Assembly (NCBI RefSeq): GCF_025567085.1
Contig: NZ_JAOQJN010000014.1
Span: 1-44,211 of the forward strand
Reading direction: 5' to 3'
DNA length: 44,211 nt
From: Bovifimicola ammoniilytica
Lineage (GTDB): Bacteria > Bacillota > Clostridia > Lachnospirales > Lachnospiraceae
In this document: positions 8,203-15,538 of the stretch, in pieces
Layout: each line of letters starts with the position of its first letter
How positions within the stretch are numbered: the stretch's first letter is position 1
Translations under genes and position numbers: made by a program
The notes under the pieces: generated by a model
The model's database searches: none
Told to the model about the DNA's origin: nothing
Seen by the model: the letters and a program-made list of their open reading frames with translations, nothing else

Positions 8203-8951
8203 TGAAGATTATTTTATCACCTGCAAAAAAGATGATTGTAGATACCGATAACTTAGCACCGGTTGAACTGCCTGTCTATATTGATAAGACAGCAGAAGTA
8301 TTAAACTGGATGAAAAGCAAATCAAAAGAAGAACTGAAAGCTATCTGGAAATGTAATGACAAGATTGCAGAACAGAACTTTAACAGATTGGAAAATATGG
8401 ATCTTTATAACAGGCTTACTCCGGCTGTTTTAGCATATGAAGGGATTGCATTTCAATATATGGCACCATCTGTGTTTGAAATCCAGCAGTTTGAGTATTT
8501 GCAAAATCATTTAAGAATCTTGTCTGCGTTTTATGGCATTTTAAAACCAATGGATGGTGTGACTCCTTATCGTCTTGAAATGCAGGCAAAGGTTGGAATT
8601 GGAGATGCAAAAAATCTGTATGAGTACTGGGGAGAATTGTTATACCGCTCAGTAATCGATGATAGCAGGATTATCATTAATCTTGCATCAAAAGAATACT
8701 CAAAATGTATAGAAAAGTATCTGACATCACAGGACAGATATATTATGATTGTATTTTGTGAGTTATCCGGAGACAAGTTGGTAACAAAAGGTACCTATGC
8801 CAAGATGGCTCGTGGTGAAATGGTCAGATTCATAGCGGAAAATAATATTGAAAATCCGGTGGAGATTCAGAAATTTGACAGACTCGGATATTCGTTTAGG
8901 TCTGATTTATCTTCAGATTCAGAATATGTATTTGAACGCAAAATAAAATAG
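8202..8951 (+). CDS. yaaA: Peroxide stress protein YaaA
   Basis: The protein has 249 residues, the usual length for YaaA/UPF0246. It opens with the signature MKIILSPAKKM and contains LTPAVLAYEGIAFQYM, RILSAFYGILKPMDGVTPYRLEMQ and NLASKEYSK, all conserved. In E. coli the family limits free intracellular iron during peroxide stress and binds DNA. Its one-base overlap with bcp implies translational coupling and supports a peroxide-response role here. Confidence 0.95.
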   Translation: MKIILSPAKKMIVDTDNLAPVELPVYIDKTAEVLNWMKSKSKEELKAIWKCNDKIAEQNFNRLENMDLYNRLTPAVLAYEGIAFQYMAPSVFEIQQFEYLQNHLRILSAFYGILKPMDGVTPYRLEMQAKVGIGDAKNLYEYWGELLYRSVIDDSRIIINLASKEYSKCIEKYLTSQDRYIMIVFCELSGDKLVTKGTYAKMARGEMVRFIAENNIENPVEIQKFDRLGYSFRSDLSSDSEYVFERKIK

Positions 8952-8987
8952 TTATTCAGGTAAAAGGTGCTCAGTTTGGCAGCTATA

Positions 8988-9070
8988 TAATAATGAGAAT
9001 TATTACTATTTTTATTGACAACAGGATGATAGCGGTATATAATCCTTATTAAGAACCAATCCTAATAAGG
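8988..9070 (+). promoter_or_regulatory. perR promoter with two inverted-repeat operators
   Basis: A strong promoter is visible: TTGACA (9015-9020), 17-nt spacer, TATAAT (9038-9043). Upstream, TAATAAT-GAGA-ATTATTA (8988-9005) is a Fur/PerR-type box. Downstream, CCTTATTA (9044-9051) is inverted as TAATAAGG (9063-9070) and overlaps the ribosome site AAGGAGG, so binding could also block translation initiation. Autoregulation by PerR is the likely meaning. Confidence 0.75.
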
Positions 9071-9077
9071 AGGATGA

Positions 9078-9485
9078 ATGACAAGTAGGAGAAATACCAT
9101 TCAAAAAGATCTCATAAGAAATACCGTATACGAAATGAGAAGACACGTTACGGCAAATGAAGTGTATGAATTTATAAAAGAAGCATATCCATCAATTGGA
9201 AAAGGAACTGTATATAGAAATCTTGATATATTGGTAGAGGAAGGTGCATTAAGAAAGGTTGAAGTTCCGAATGGACCGAACCGATTTGATTTTACATTGA
9301 AAAATCATTACCATGTAAGATGTATAAAGTGCGGTGAAATTTTTGATGTGGATATGGATCAAATACCGAATTTGCTGGAAAGAATTCATAACACTCATGG
9401 AATTGAATTTGTGGATTACGATATTTCATTTAAAGGCATTTGCCCGAAATGCAGGGAGAAGGTAAAGGAGGAACAGCATGGATAG
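9078..9485 (+). CDS. perR: Fur-family peroxide-responsive repressor (PerR-type)
   Basis: The protein has 135 residues. The N-terminal winged helix includes HVTANEVYEFIKEAYPSIGKGTVYRNLDIL. The C-terminal dimerisation/metal part has HYHVRCIKCGEIFDV and GICPKCREK, two CxxC pairs that form the structural zinc site of PerR/Fur proteins. PerR uses Fe/Mn with His/Asp ligands to sense H2O2 by metal-catalysed oxidation. The gene overlaps the next one by 8 nt, so the repressor and the rubrerythrin fusion are co-translated. Assignment to PerR rather than Fur or Zur rests on the operon content. Confidence 0.85.
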   Translation: MTSRRNTIQKDLIRNTVYEMRRHVTANEVYEFIKEAYPSIGKGTVYRNLDILVEEGALRKVEVPNGPNRFDFTLKNHYHVRCIKCGEIFDVDMDQIPNLLERIHNTHGIEFVDYDISFKGICPKCREKVKEEQHG

Positions 9486-10659
9486 GAAAGCAATGTATAA
9501 GTTGAGTTATGGACTGTTTATATTGACCGCTAAAGAAGCAGAAAAAGATAACGGATGCATCATTAATACAGCCATTCAGGCAGCTTCGGAACCAAACCAG
9601 TTAAGTGTATGTGTAAATAAGGCAAATTATACGCATGATATGATTCAAAGAACCGGAAAATTTACTGTATCAGTCTTAAGTCAGAAGGCACAATTTGAAT
9701 TGTTCAAACATTTTGGCTTCCAATCAGGAAGAGATACCAATAAGTTTGAAGCATTTGAGCAGTGTGCCAGGGGCACGAATGGTATTTATTATATTACAGA
9801 AGGTACAAATGCATACATTTCTGTGACAGTTACTAAAAAAGAGGACTTGGGTTCACATACGATGTTTATCGGTGAGATAACCGATATGGAAGTTTTAAGC
9901 AATGTTCCTTCAGTAACATATGATTATTATCAGAATAATATTAAGCCTAAGCCACAGGAGGTTGGAAAAACAGAGGACGGTCAGACAATATGGCGTTGCA
10001 GAATTTGCGGATATGAATATGTAGGCGAGGAATTACCGGATGACTTTATATGTCCTTTGTGCAAGCACCCGGCATCAGATTTTGAAAAAGTAGTAAAGAA
10101 AACGGAGGTAAAAGAGATGGCAGAAAACAAATATGCAGGAACACAGACAGAGAAGAATTTACAGGAGGCATTTGCAGGGGAATCACAGGCAAGAAATAAG
10201 TATACCTATTTTGCTTCTGTAGCGAAAAAGGAAGGTTACGAGCAGATGTCAGCATTGTTTTTAAAGACTGCAGATAATGAGAAAGAACATGCAAAGATGT
10301 GGTTCAAGGAATTAGCAGGAATTGGTGATACAAAGGAAAACCTGGCGGCAGCGGCAGAAGGCGAAAATTATGAGTGGACAGATATGTATGATGGCTTTGC
10401 TAAAACAGCTGAGGAAGAAGGATTCCCTGAGCTTGCAGCAAAATTCAGGGCAGTAGGTGAGATTGAGAAGCACCATGAGGAAAGATATCGTGCACTTCTT
10501 AAGAATATTGAAACTGCACAGGTATTTGAAAAGAGCGAAGTTAAGGTATGGGAATGCCGTAACTGCGGACATATTGTGGTAGGAACTAAGGCGCCTGAAG
10601 TATGTCCGGTATGTAATCATCCACAGAGCTATTTTGAAGTACATGAAGAGAATTATTAA
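9478..10659 (+). CDS. Flavin reductase-like / rubredoxin / rubrerythrin fusion
   Basis: The protein has 393 residues in four parts. Residues 1-~155 are an FMN-binding split-barrel flavin reductase-like domain (YKLSYGLFILTAKEAEKDNG, the high-molecular-weight rubredoxin type). About 167-205 is rubredoxin (WRCRICGYEYVGEELPDDF, CPLCKHP). About 214-350 is a ferritin-like di-iron rubrerythrin domain (NLQEAFAGESQARNKYTYFA; EKEHAKMWF; EIEKHHEERY). The C-terminus is a second rubredoxin-like site (ECRNCGH, CPVCNHP). Separate proteins of these types form an NAD(P)H-to-rubrerythrin peroxidase chain in Clostridia; here they are one polypeptide. A second ribosome-like site (GGAGGTAAAAGAG) precedes an internal ATG at 10117, so rubrerythrin may also be made alone. 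Confidence 0.9.
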   Translation: MDRKAMYKLSYGLFILTAKEAEKDNGCIINTAIQAASEPNQLSVCVNKANYTHDMIQRTGKFTVSVLSQKAQFELFKHFGFQSGRDTNKFEAFEQCARGTNGIYYITEGTNAYISVTVTKKEDLGSHTMFIGEITDMEVLSNVPSVTYDYYQNNIKPKPQEVGKTEDGQTIWRCRICGYEYVGEELPDDFICPLCKHPASDFEKVVKKTEVKEMAENKYAGTQTEKNLQEAFAGESQARNKYTYFASVAKKEGYEQMSALFLKTADNEKEHAKMWFKELAGIGDTKENLAAAAEGENYEWTDMYDGFAKTAEEEGFPELAAKFRAVGEIEKHHEERYRALLKNIETAQVFEKSEVKVWECRNCGHIVVGTKAPEVCPVCNHPQSYFEVHEENY

Positions 10660-10671
10660 GGAGATGAGATT

Positions 10672-11631
10672 ATTACGAAGAAGAAAGTGATTAATTCAAA
10701 AAAAGCAGTAATGATAGGCTGTGGCTTTGTTGGTTCTGCATCGGTATTTGCTCTGATGCAGAGTGGCTTGTTTACAGAGATTGTCCTTATCGATGCAGAT
10801 AAGAACAAGGCAGAAGGAGAAGCGATGGATATCAGTCATGGTATTCCATTTGCGAGTCCGATGAAAATATATGCCGGAGATTATGATGATGTGGCTGATG
10901 CTGCAATTGTTGTCATATCTGCCGGAGCGGGACAGAAACCGGGAGAGACAAGGCTTGATCTCGTAAATAAAAATGTAGCAATATTTAAGTCAATCATTCC
11001 TGAAATAGCAAAGAGAAATTTTGCAGGTATCATGCTTGTAGTTGCGAATCCGGTAGATATCCTGACTCAGGTAGCCATAAAGTTATCAGGACTTCCAGAA
11101 AACAGGGTTATTGGATCAGGTACTGTGTTAGATAGTGCCAGATTAAGATATAAGCTTGGTGAGCATTTATCTGTGGACAGCAGGAGTGTTCATGCATTTA
11201 TAGTAGGTGAGCATGGAGACAGCGAAGTTGTAGCATGGTCATCAGCCAATGTATCTGGTGTTCCATTAAGTGAAATGTGTGAAATGCGTGGACATTACAA
11301 GCACAAGGAAAACACGGCAGAAATAGCTACAGCAGTCAAGAACAGTGCTTATGAGATTATAAACAAAAAGCACGCTACATATTATGGAATTGCAATGTCT
11401 GTAAAAAGAATCTGCGAAGTGATTATGAGAGATGAAAAATCAATACTTCCTGTATCACACATGATTCATGGAGTATATGATATTGACGGAGTATCGTTAA
11501 GTATGCCAGCTATTGTAGGTGCAGATGGTATTGAGTCTGATATACCTATTAATTTAAGTGGCGAGGAAGCGTTAAAGCTTAAGGAATCTGCAGATTCATT
11601 GAAAAAGATTATGGAGACAATTGAATTATAA
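10672..11631 (+). CDS. ldh: L-lactate dehydrogenase, probable AUU start
   Basis: The protein begins with the NAD-binding motif KKAVMIGCGFVGSASVF, followed by DLVNKNVAIFKSIIPEI, VANPVDILT, the substrate Arg region GSGTVLDSARLRYKL and the catalytic histidine in FIVGEHGDSEV. These fit L-lactate dehydrogenase (about 315 residues) rather than malate dehydrogenase. It reduces pyruvate to lactate with NADH. The first conventional start is GTG 10687, which has only GAAGAAG nearby. ATT at 10672 lies 8 nt after AAGGAG and would add MTKKK, so AUU initiation is plausible. Its place in a redox-defence operon suggests it helps dispose of NADH when oxygen disturbs metabolism (inference). Confidence 0.9.
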   Translation: MTKKKVINSKKAVMIGCGFVGSASVFALMQSGLFTEIVLIDADKNKAEGEAMDISHGIPFASPMKIYAGDYDDVADAAIVVISAGAGQKPGETRLDLVNKNVAIFKSIIPEIAKRNFAGIMLVVANPVDILTQVAIKLSGLPENRVIGSGTVLDSARLRYKLGEHLSVDSRSVHAFIVGEHGDSEVVAWSSANVSGVPLSEMCEMRGHYKHKENTAEIATAVKNSAYEIINKKHATYYGIAMSVKRICEVIMRDEKSILPVSHMIHGVYDIDGVSLSMPAIVGADGIESDIPINLSGEEALKLKESADSLKKIMETIEL

Positions 11632-11658
11632 ATTTTACACATGGAAGGAGAAAAAGGC

Positions 11659-12033
11659 ATGGAAGTAAGGTATTATATTTGTAAGCATTGTGGAAACATC
11701 GTTGAAAAGGTAAAGGATAAGGGTGTACCTGTAATTTGTTGCGGAGATCCTATGCAGGAATTAAAAGCCGGAGTGACAGATGCTGCTGTCGAGAAGCATG
11801 TACCTGTATATACGATAGAAGGCAGTCATGTTCATGTCGTGGTCGGAGAGACAAAACATCCAATGCTTGAAGAGCATTTCATTGAGTGGATTACATTAAA
11901 TACAAACCAGGGAATATACAGAAAACAGCTAAAGCCAGGGCAGGAGCCGGTAGCAGATTTTTGTCTTTGCGATGGTGAACAGGTAGAAGAAGTATATGCA
12001 TATTGTAACCTACATGGATTATGGAAATGCTAA
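11659..12033 (+). CDS. dfx: Desulfoferrodoxin (superoxide reductase)
   Basis: The protein has 124 residues from ATG 11659, which has AAGGAG 8 nt upstream; an in-frame ATG at 11641 encodes that ribosome site itself. The N-terminal desulforedoxin part has YYICKHCGN and VICCGDPM (Fe-Cys4). The C-terminal catalytic centre shows EKHVPV, HVHVVVGETKHPM and the CNLHGLW motif that supplies the Cys and His ligands. It reduces superoxide to H2O2 using rubredoxin, which the rubrerythrin fusion upstream and the rubredoxin gene downstream can serve. Confidence 0.95.
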   Translation: MEVRYYICKHCGNIVEKVKDKGVPVICCGDPMQELKAGVTDAAVEKHVPVYTIEGSHVHVVVGETKHPMLEEHFIEWITLNTNQGIYRKQLKPGQEPVADFCLCDGEQVEEVYAYCNLHGLWKC

Positions 12034-12123
12034 AAGCATTTATACATATTAGGGTTACAGAACAACACAAATATAACAGTAATATAGGCTGTGTATTAAT
12101 ATATTTACAAGGAGGAACAACGA

Positions 12124-12279
12124 ATGAAATACGTATGTGATGTTTGCGGATGGGAATACGATGAGGAGAAGGGCTATCCAGAAGGTGGTATTGCACCTGG
12201 TACAAAGTGGGAGGATATTCCAGAAGATTTTGAATGTCCGTTATGCTCTGTAGGAAAAGACCAGTTCTCAGAAGCATAA
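12124..12279 (+). CDS. rd: Rubredoxin
   Basis: This short gene encodes 51 residues, with AAGGAGG 8 nt upstream. It has the two CxxC iron-binding knuckles, VCDVCGWEYDEEKGYPE and ECPLCSVGKDQF, and the conserved PGTKWEDIPEDF linker, so it is a typical single-domain rubredoxin. It would pass electrons to the adjacent superoxide reductase and rubrerythrin. The stop is immediately followed by the start of the HD-GYP gene, with no separate ribosome site there. Confidence 0.95.
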   Translation: MKYVCDVCGWEYDEEKGYPEGGIAPGTKWEDIPEDFECPLCSVGKDQFSEA

Positions 12280-13536
12280 ATGTATTATGATAGGATTATA
12301 CCAATGAAAGAAGAACTAAGTATAGATATTATCGGACTTGCAGGAGCCTGTTCTTATGCTTTGGACTGTATAGAAGCAGAGTTGGTAAATATCAAAAACA
12401 AGCATGGAAAAAGAGTGGCTTATATAAGTATACGCATGGCTGAATATTGGGAAATTCAAGGTGATGAATTACAAGATTTAGCCATGTGTGCTTTACTGCA
12501 TGATAATGCTTTGACACAATATATTTCGGAAGAACTGAAAAAGGATTCCGCCATTAATTGTAAAAAAGATTTATCCGAGAAAAAAACAAATCTTCATTGT
12601 ATTTATGGTGAAAAAAATATTACTAAAATTCCATTTAAAACAGATGTGTCAAATGTGATTTTGTATCATCATGAACATGCCGATGGAACTGGTCCTTTTC
12701 AAAAAAAGTGGAATGAAATTCCATTGTTTGCAAGGATTATTCATTTTGCAGATACCATTGATATTATAGAAAATAACACGGGATCTGGAAATAACAGTTG
12801 GAATTTTATATGTCAGTATCTTTTAAAAAATAAGGACGGATTATTTGATTCGGAATGTGTGAATGCTTTTCTTCATGCATTCACACATTCCGAATCTTTT
12901 ATGTGTTTAAGTGATGGTTCTTTTGAAACGAAGCTATGGGAGATTATCCCAAGACAAAAACAAGTTTTTGATTGGAAAACGTGTAAAAATGTCGCAGATT
13001 TTTTTGCAAAGATTGTAGATTATAAATCTTCTTTTACAAGCAGACATTCTATAGGAGTGGCTGAAAAAGCGGCTTTTTTTGCTCAATATATCGGATATGA
13101 TTCTATTAATGTGCAAAAAATGTATCTGGCTGGTGCACTGCATGATATTGGGAAGATGGCAGTAGGCAATGAAATTTTGGAAAAACCGGATAAGCTTACG
13201 GATGATGAATTTTCCAAAATGAAGAATCATGCTGGCTATACATACCTTATATTATCAGAGGTTAATGATTTTGAAGAAATACGAGATTGGGCGGCTTTTC
13301 ATCATGAAAAACTAAATGGAAAAGGCTATCCTTTTGGAAAAACCGCAGCTGAATTAAATGAGCCGGAACGTATTATGGCATGTATTGATATTTATCAGGC
13401 ATTAACCGAGGATAGACCATATAAGAAAGGTTTATCGCACGAAAAAACGTGTGAGATGCTCGATGACATGGCGCAGAAAGGTTTTGTTGATTCTGATATT
13501 TCCAAGAAAATTAGGGAATGTTTTGGCGGAATCTAA
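12280..13536 (+). CDS. Tandem HD-domain protein with C-terminal HD-GYP phosphodiesterase domain
   Basis: The protein has 418 residues. The first half is a diverged HD domain: KHGKRVAYISIRMAEY, LLHDNALTQY (no HD-x-GK) and VILYHHEHADGTGPF. The second half (about 225-418) is a good HD-GYP domain with the HD pair in LAGALHDIGKMA and the HHEKLNGKGYPFG signature. Such enzymes hydrolyse cyclic di-GMP. No Shine-Dalgarno is seen; ATG starts directly after the rubredoxin stop, so translational coupling is likely. A perfect 20-bp inverted repeat lies inside the gene (12847-12896). Linkage to rubredoxin and hemerythrin suggests redox- or oxygen-linked signalling (inference). Confidence 0.85.
   Translation: MYYDRIIPMKEELSIDIIGLAGACSYALDCIEAELVNIKNKHGKRVAYISIRMAEYWEIQGDELQDLAMCALLHDNALTQYISEELKKDSAINCKKDLSEKKTNLHCIYGEKNITKIPFKTDVSNVILYHHEHADGTGPFQKKWNEIPLFARIIHFADTIDIIENNTGSGNNSWNFICQYLLKNKDGLFDSECVNAFLHAFTHSESFMCLSDGSFETKLWEIIPRQKQVFDWKTCKNVADFFAKIVDYKSSFTSRHSIGVAEKAAFFAQYIGYDSINVQKMYLAGALHDIGKMAVGNEILEKPDKLTDDEFSKMKNHAGYTYLILSEVNDFEEIRDWAAFHHEKLNGKGYPFGKTAAELNEPERIMACIDIYQALTEDRPYKKGLSHEKTCEMLDDMAQKGFVDSDISKKIRECFGGI
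12847..12896. repeat. Perfect 20-bp inverted repeat inside the HD-GYP gene
   Basis: The arm at 12847-12866 (GATTCGGAATGTGTGAATGC) is the exact reverse complement of 12877-12896, with a 10-nt loop, and is followed by TTTTA. The encoded peptide stays in frame (DSECVNAFLHAFTHSESF). It would form a very stable RNA hairpin in mid-gene. Confidence 0.9.
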
Positions 13537-13643
13537 CATTAAAAACGAGAAAATATAGGAAATTCATGATAAATGCATTTGCCTATTATGAATAGTATTG
13601 AACAGGTTCATAAAACAAATAAAACTGAAAGTAGGATTAATTT

Positions 13644-14042
13644 ATGTATGAAATGAAACCAGAATATTATATCGGTATAGATATGATAGACGAAGAACAC
13701 AAGCAGTTATTTAAATATGCAGATGAGGCATATGAACTGCTTCATGATGAGTTTACACCGGATAAATATGATAGGATTGATATAATATTAGAAAATCTCC
13801 GAAATTATACAGTAAAACACTTTAGTGATGAAGAGCAGTATATGGAATCTATTAATTATAAGAAGATATTTACACAGAAAGTTCAACATCAGGAATTTAT
13901 ACATAAACTTGATGAATTTATGGAACATCACGATGATGAGGTAGAAGATCAAGATGAACAGATTTTGGGAATTTTAAAATATCTTACAGAGTGGTTAGTT
14001 AATCACATTCTGTATGTCGATGGTCAAATTCCAAAAGGCTAA
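13644..14042 (+). CDS. Bacteriohemerythrin
   Basis: The protein has 132 residues and is a single hemerythrin domain. Di-iron ligands are recognisable in order: IDEEHKQLF, HFSDEEQYM (H-x3-E), HQEFIHKLDEF (H-x3-H) and HILYVDGQI (H-x4-D). It binds O2 reversibly on a non-haem di-iron site and may deliver or scavenge oxygen in an anaerobe. It has no fused signalling domain. It stands alone downstream of the HD-GYP gene with a 107-nt gap; ribosome site AGTAGGATT is weak. Confidence 0.92.
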   Translation: MYEMKPEYYIGIDMIDEEHKQLFKYADEAYELLHDEFTPDKYDRIDIILENLRNYTVKHFSDEEQYMESINYKKIFTQKVQHQEFIHKLDEFMEHHDDEVEDQDEQILGILKYLTEWLVNHILYVDGQIPKG

Positions 14043-14131
14043 TATAGTAAGAAAGACTGTTATTTTTTAGAGAGTAGCAGCTTTTTTTATTTTAAATATA
14101 AAATATGACACATACACTTGATAATATGCAT

Positions 14132-14312
14132 ACGTAGAGGAAACGCATCAAGTGCTTGCTAAGCGAAACGTTGTGCTGGCAGTAAGAGGAGGTATCTTTG
14201 GTGATAAACCAACTGCTTACTATGACTTTGGAGAGTAGAAAGCGACAAGATAGCTGAGCATTGGGATGTAATAGAAATGATTGCCGATGAATCCATATGG
14301 TAAAAACAGAAT
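14132..14312 (+). pseudogene. Decayed SnoaL-like (NTF2-fold) gene fragment
   Basis: One frame reads EETHQVLAKRNVVLAVRGG then FGDKPTAYYD. A frame change near 14226 then allows LWRVESDKIAEHWDVIEMIA in another frame, ending at a stop near 14312. Together these match the C-terminal half of SnoaL-like NTF2-fold proteins (typically '...GKPTAFYDLFRVENGKIAEHWD...'). The 5' part is missing and the frame is broken. It fills most of the gap between the hemerythrin and the alpha-CTD-like gene. Confidence 0.65.
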
Positions 14313-14366
14313 CGAGAATGCTAATAGATTTTAACAAAACAAATAAAATGACAAAAGGAAGCTTTT

Positions 14367-14756
14367 ATGTACGCTGAAAAAACAGATTACGATGATATTG
14401 AAATGTCGAGCAGGTTACGGAATATTCTCAGAAGAAATGGATTTGAGTCATTGGAAGGATTGAGAGAATATCCAAAGGAATATTTTATAAAGTTTCGTAA
14501 TATGGGGCAGGCAACACTACAGGAATTATATCAGATTTGCGAAGAGCAAGGTATAAAGCTGCGCAGTGTAGAAGATTTGAATGATCGGGAGCATGGAGTC
14601 AGATTTGATGACTTCCTATGTATGGATGCGTTTAGAATGGGAATAAAAAGCAAAGATGATTTGAGAAGATACAGTCTTGAGGAACTTGAAAAGATGTGCC
14701 CGAAGGACAAGAGACTTTTTGTTCGATTAAAAAAACTGAAGGCTGTTTATGGATGA
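14367..14756 (+). CDS. Stand-alone RNA polymerase alpha-CTD-like protein
   Basis: The protein has 129 residues. Residues ~14-65 follow the alpha C-terminal-domain pattern: SSRLRNILRRNGFESLEGL, then a helix-hairpin-helix FRNMGQATLQELYQICEEQGI, comparable to the RNxGxxSLxE motif of RpoA. A second half (FDDFLCMDAFRMGIKSKDDL...EELEKMCPKDKRL) looks like another helical repeat of similar type. No alpha N-terminal domain is present. Ribosome site AAAGGAAG lies 6-7 nt before ATG. Such proteins may bind UP-element DNA, or act with regulators in place of alpha. Role unknown. Confidence 0.65.
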   Translation: MYAEKTDYDDIEMSSRLRNILRRNGFESLEGLREYPKEYFIKFRNMGQATLQELYQICEEQGIKLRSVEDLNDREHGVRFDDFLCMDAFRMGIKSKDDLRRYSLEELEKMCPKDKRLFVRLKKLKAVYG

Positions 14757-14872
14757 AATAGGACATTTCTTCCTAAAAATAGTATGTATATGGTATACTA
14801 GCTAATAGTAATGCAGTTTCAACCGACATTACATATTATTATGAGAAATTAATGCAAAGGAGTTACAATCAA

Positions 14873-15295
14873 ATGGATAACAATGAAGTAGTAACAGAAG
14901 AAGTGGCAGTAGTTGTTGAAAATAATACAGGTATTGATATAGAGCCTTTATTTGAGGAGCAGGTTGATTTTGATACATTCTCAAAGTCAGACTTCCGTGT
15001 TGTAAAGGTAAAAAATTGTGAGGCAGTACCTAAGAGTAAGAAGCTTCTTAGATTTACACTTGATGATGGAACTGAGAATGAGAGAACGATTCTTTCAGGA
15101 GTACATGCTTTTTATGAGCCAGAGGAACTTGTTGGAAAGACATTATTGGCAATCGTAAATCTTCCACCACGTTCTATGATGGGAATTGACTCTTGTGGTA
15201 TGTTACTTTCAGCTATTCACAATGTAAATGGAGAAGAAAAGTTGAATCTTGTAATGTTAGACGATTCAATTCCAGCAGGTGCAAAATTGTATTAA
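14873..15295 (+). CDS. tRNA-binding-domain protein (MetRS C-terminal/CsaA-like)
   Basis: The protein has 140 residues from ATG 14873, which has AAGGAG 10 nt upstream; the ATG at 14852 contains that site in its coding sequence. After an acidic N-terminal ~40 residues, the EMAPII/MetG-C OB-fold runs from FDTFSKSDFRVVKVKNCEAVPKS through TILSGVHAFYEPEELVGKTL, VNLPPRSMMGIDSCGMLLSA to a C-terminal PAGAKLY. The OB-fold binds tRNA as an auxiliary factor in trans. Methionyl-tRNA synthetase itself is not in the window. Confidence 0.88.
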   Translation: MDNNEVVTEEVAVVVENNTGIDIEPLFEEQVDFDTFSKSDFRVVKVKNCEAVPKSKKLLRFTLDDGTENERTILSGVHAFYEPEELVGKTLLAIVNLPPRSMMGIDSCGMLLSAIHNVNGEEKLNLVMLDDSIPAGAKLY

Positions 15296-15303
15296 GAGTA
15301 TAA

Positions 15304-15341
15304 ATGTCACATGGTTGTTAATAACTGTGTGGCATTTTATC
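15304..15341 (+). terminator. Terminator after the tRNA-binding gene
   Basis: ATGTCACA (15304-15311) and TGTGTGGCAT (15326-15335) pair with a short internal GTT/AAC extension, followed by TTTTAT. The rest of 15342-15538 shows no gene that I can support. Confidence 0.65.
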
Positions 15342-15538
15342 GTTGTTGTTGATAAGAATGTGAAAAGCGGGAGGAACTACGGAGAGAGGTAAAACATATA
15401 AGGTTATTATGTGACTTTGATGATAAAGTAGCATATATCATTGGTTATGTTACATACAAATGAGGTTGCAGATATTAGTGAAAGAATGATTGAGTAGAAT
15501 AAATTATTAGTATTTTATTAGGAAGGTGGAATATATAT

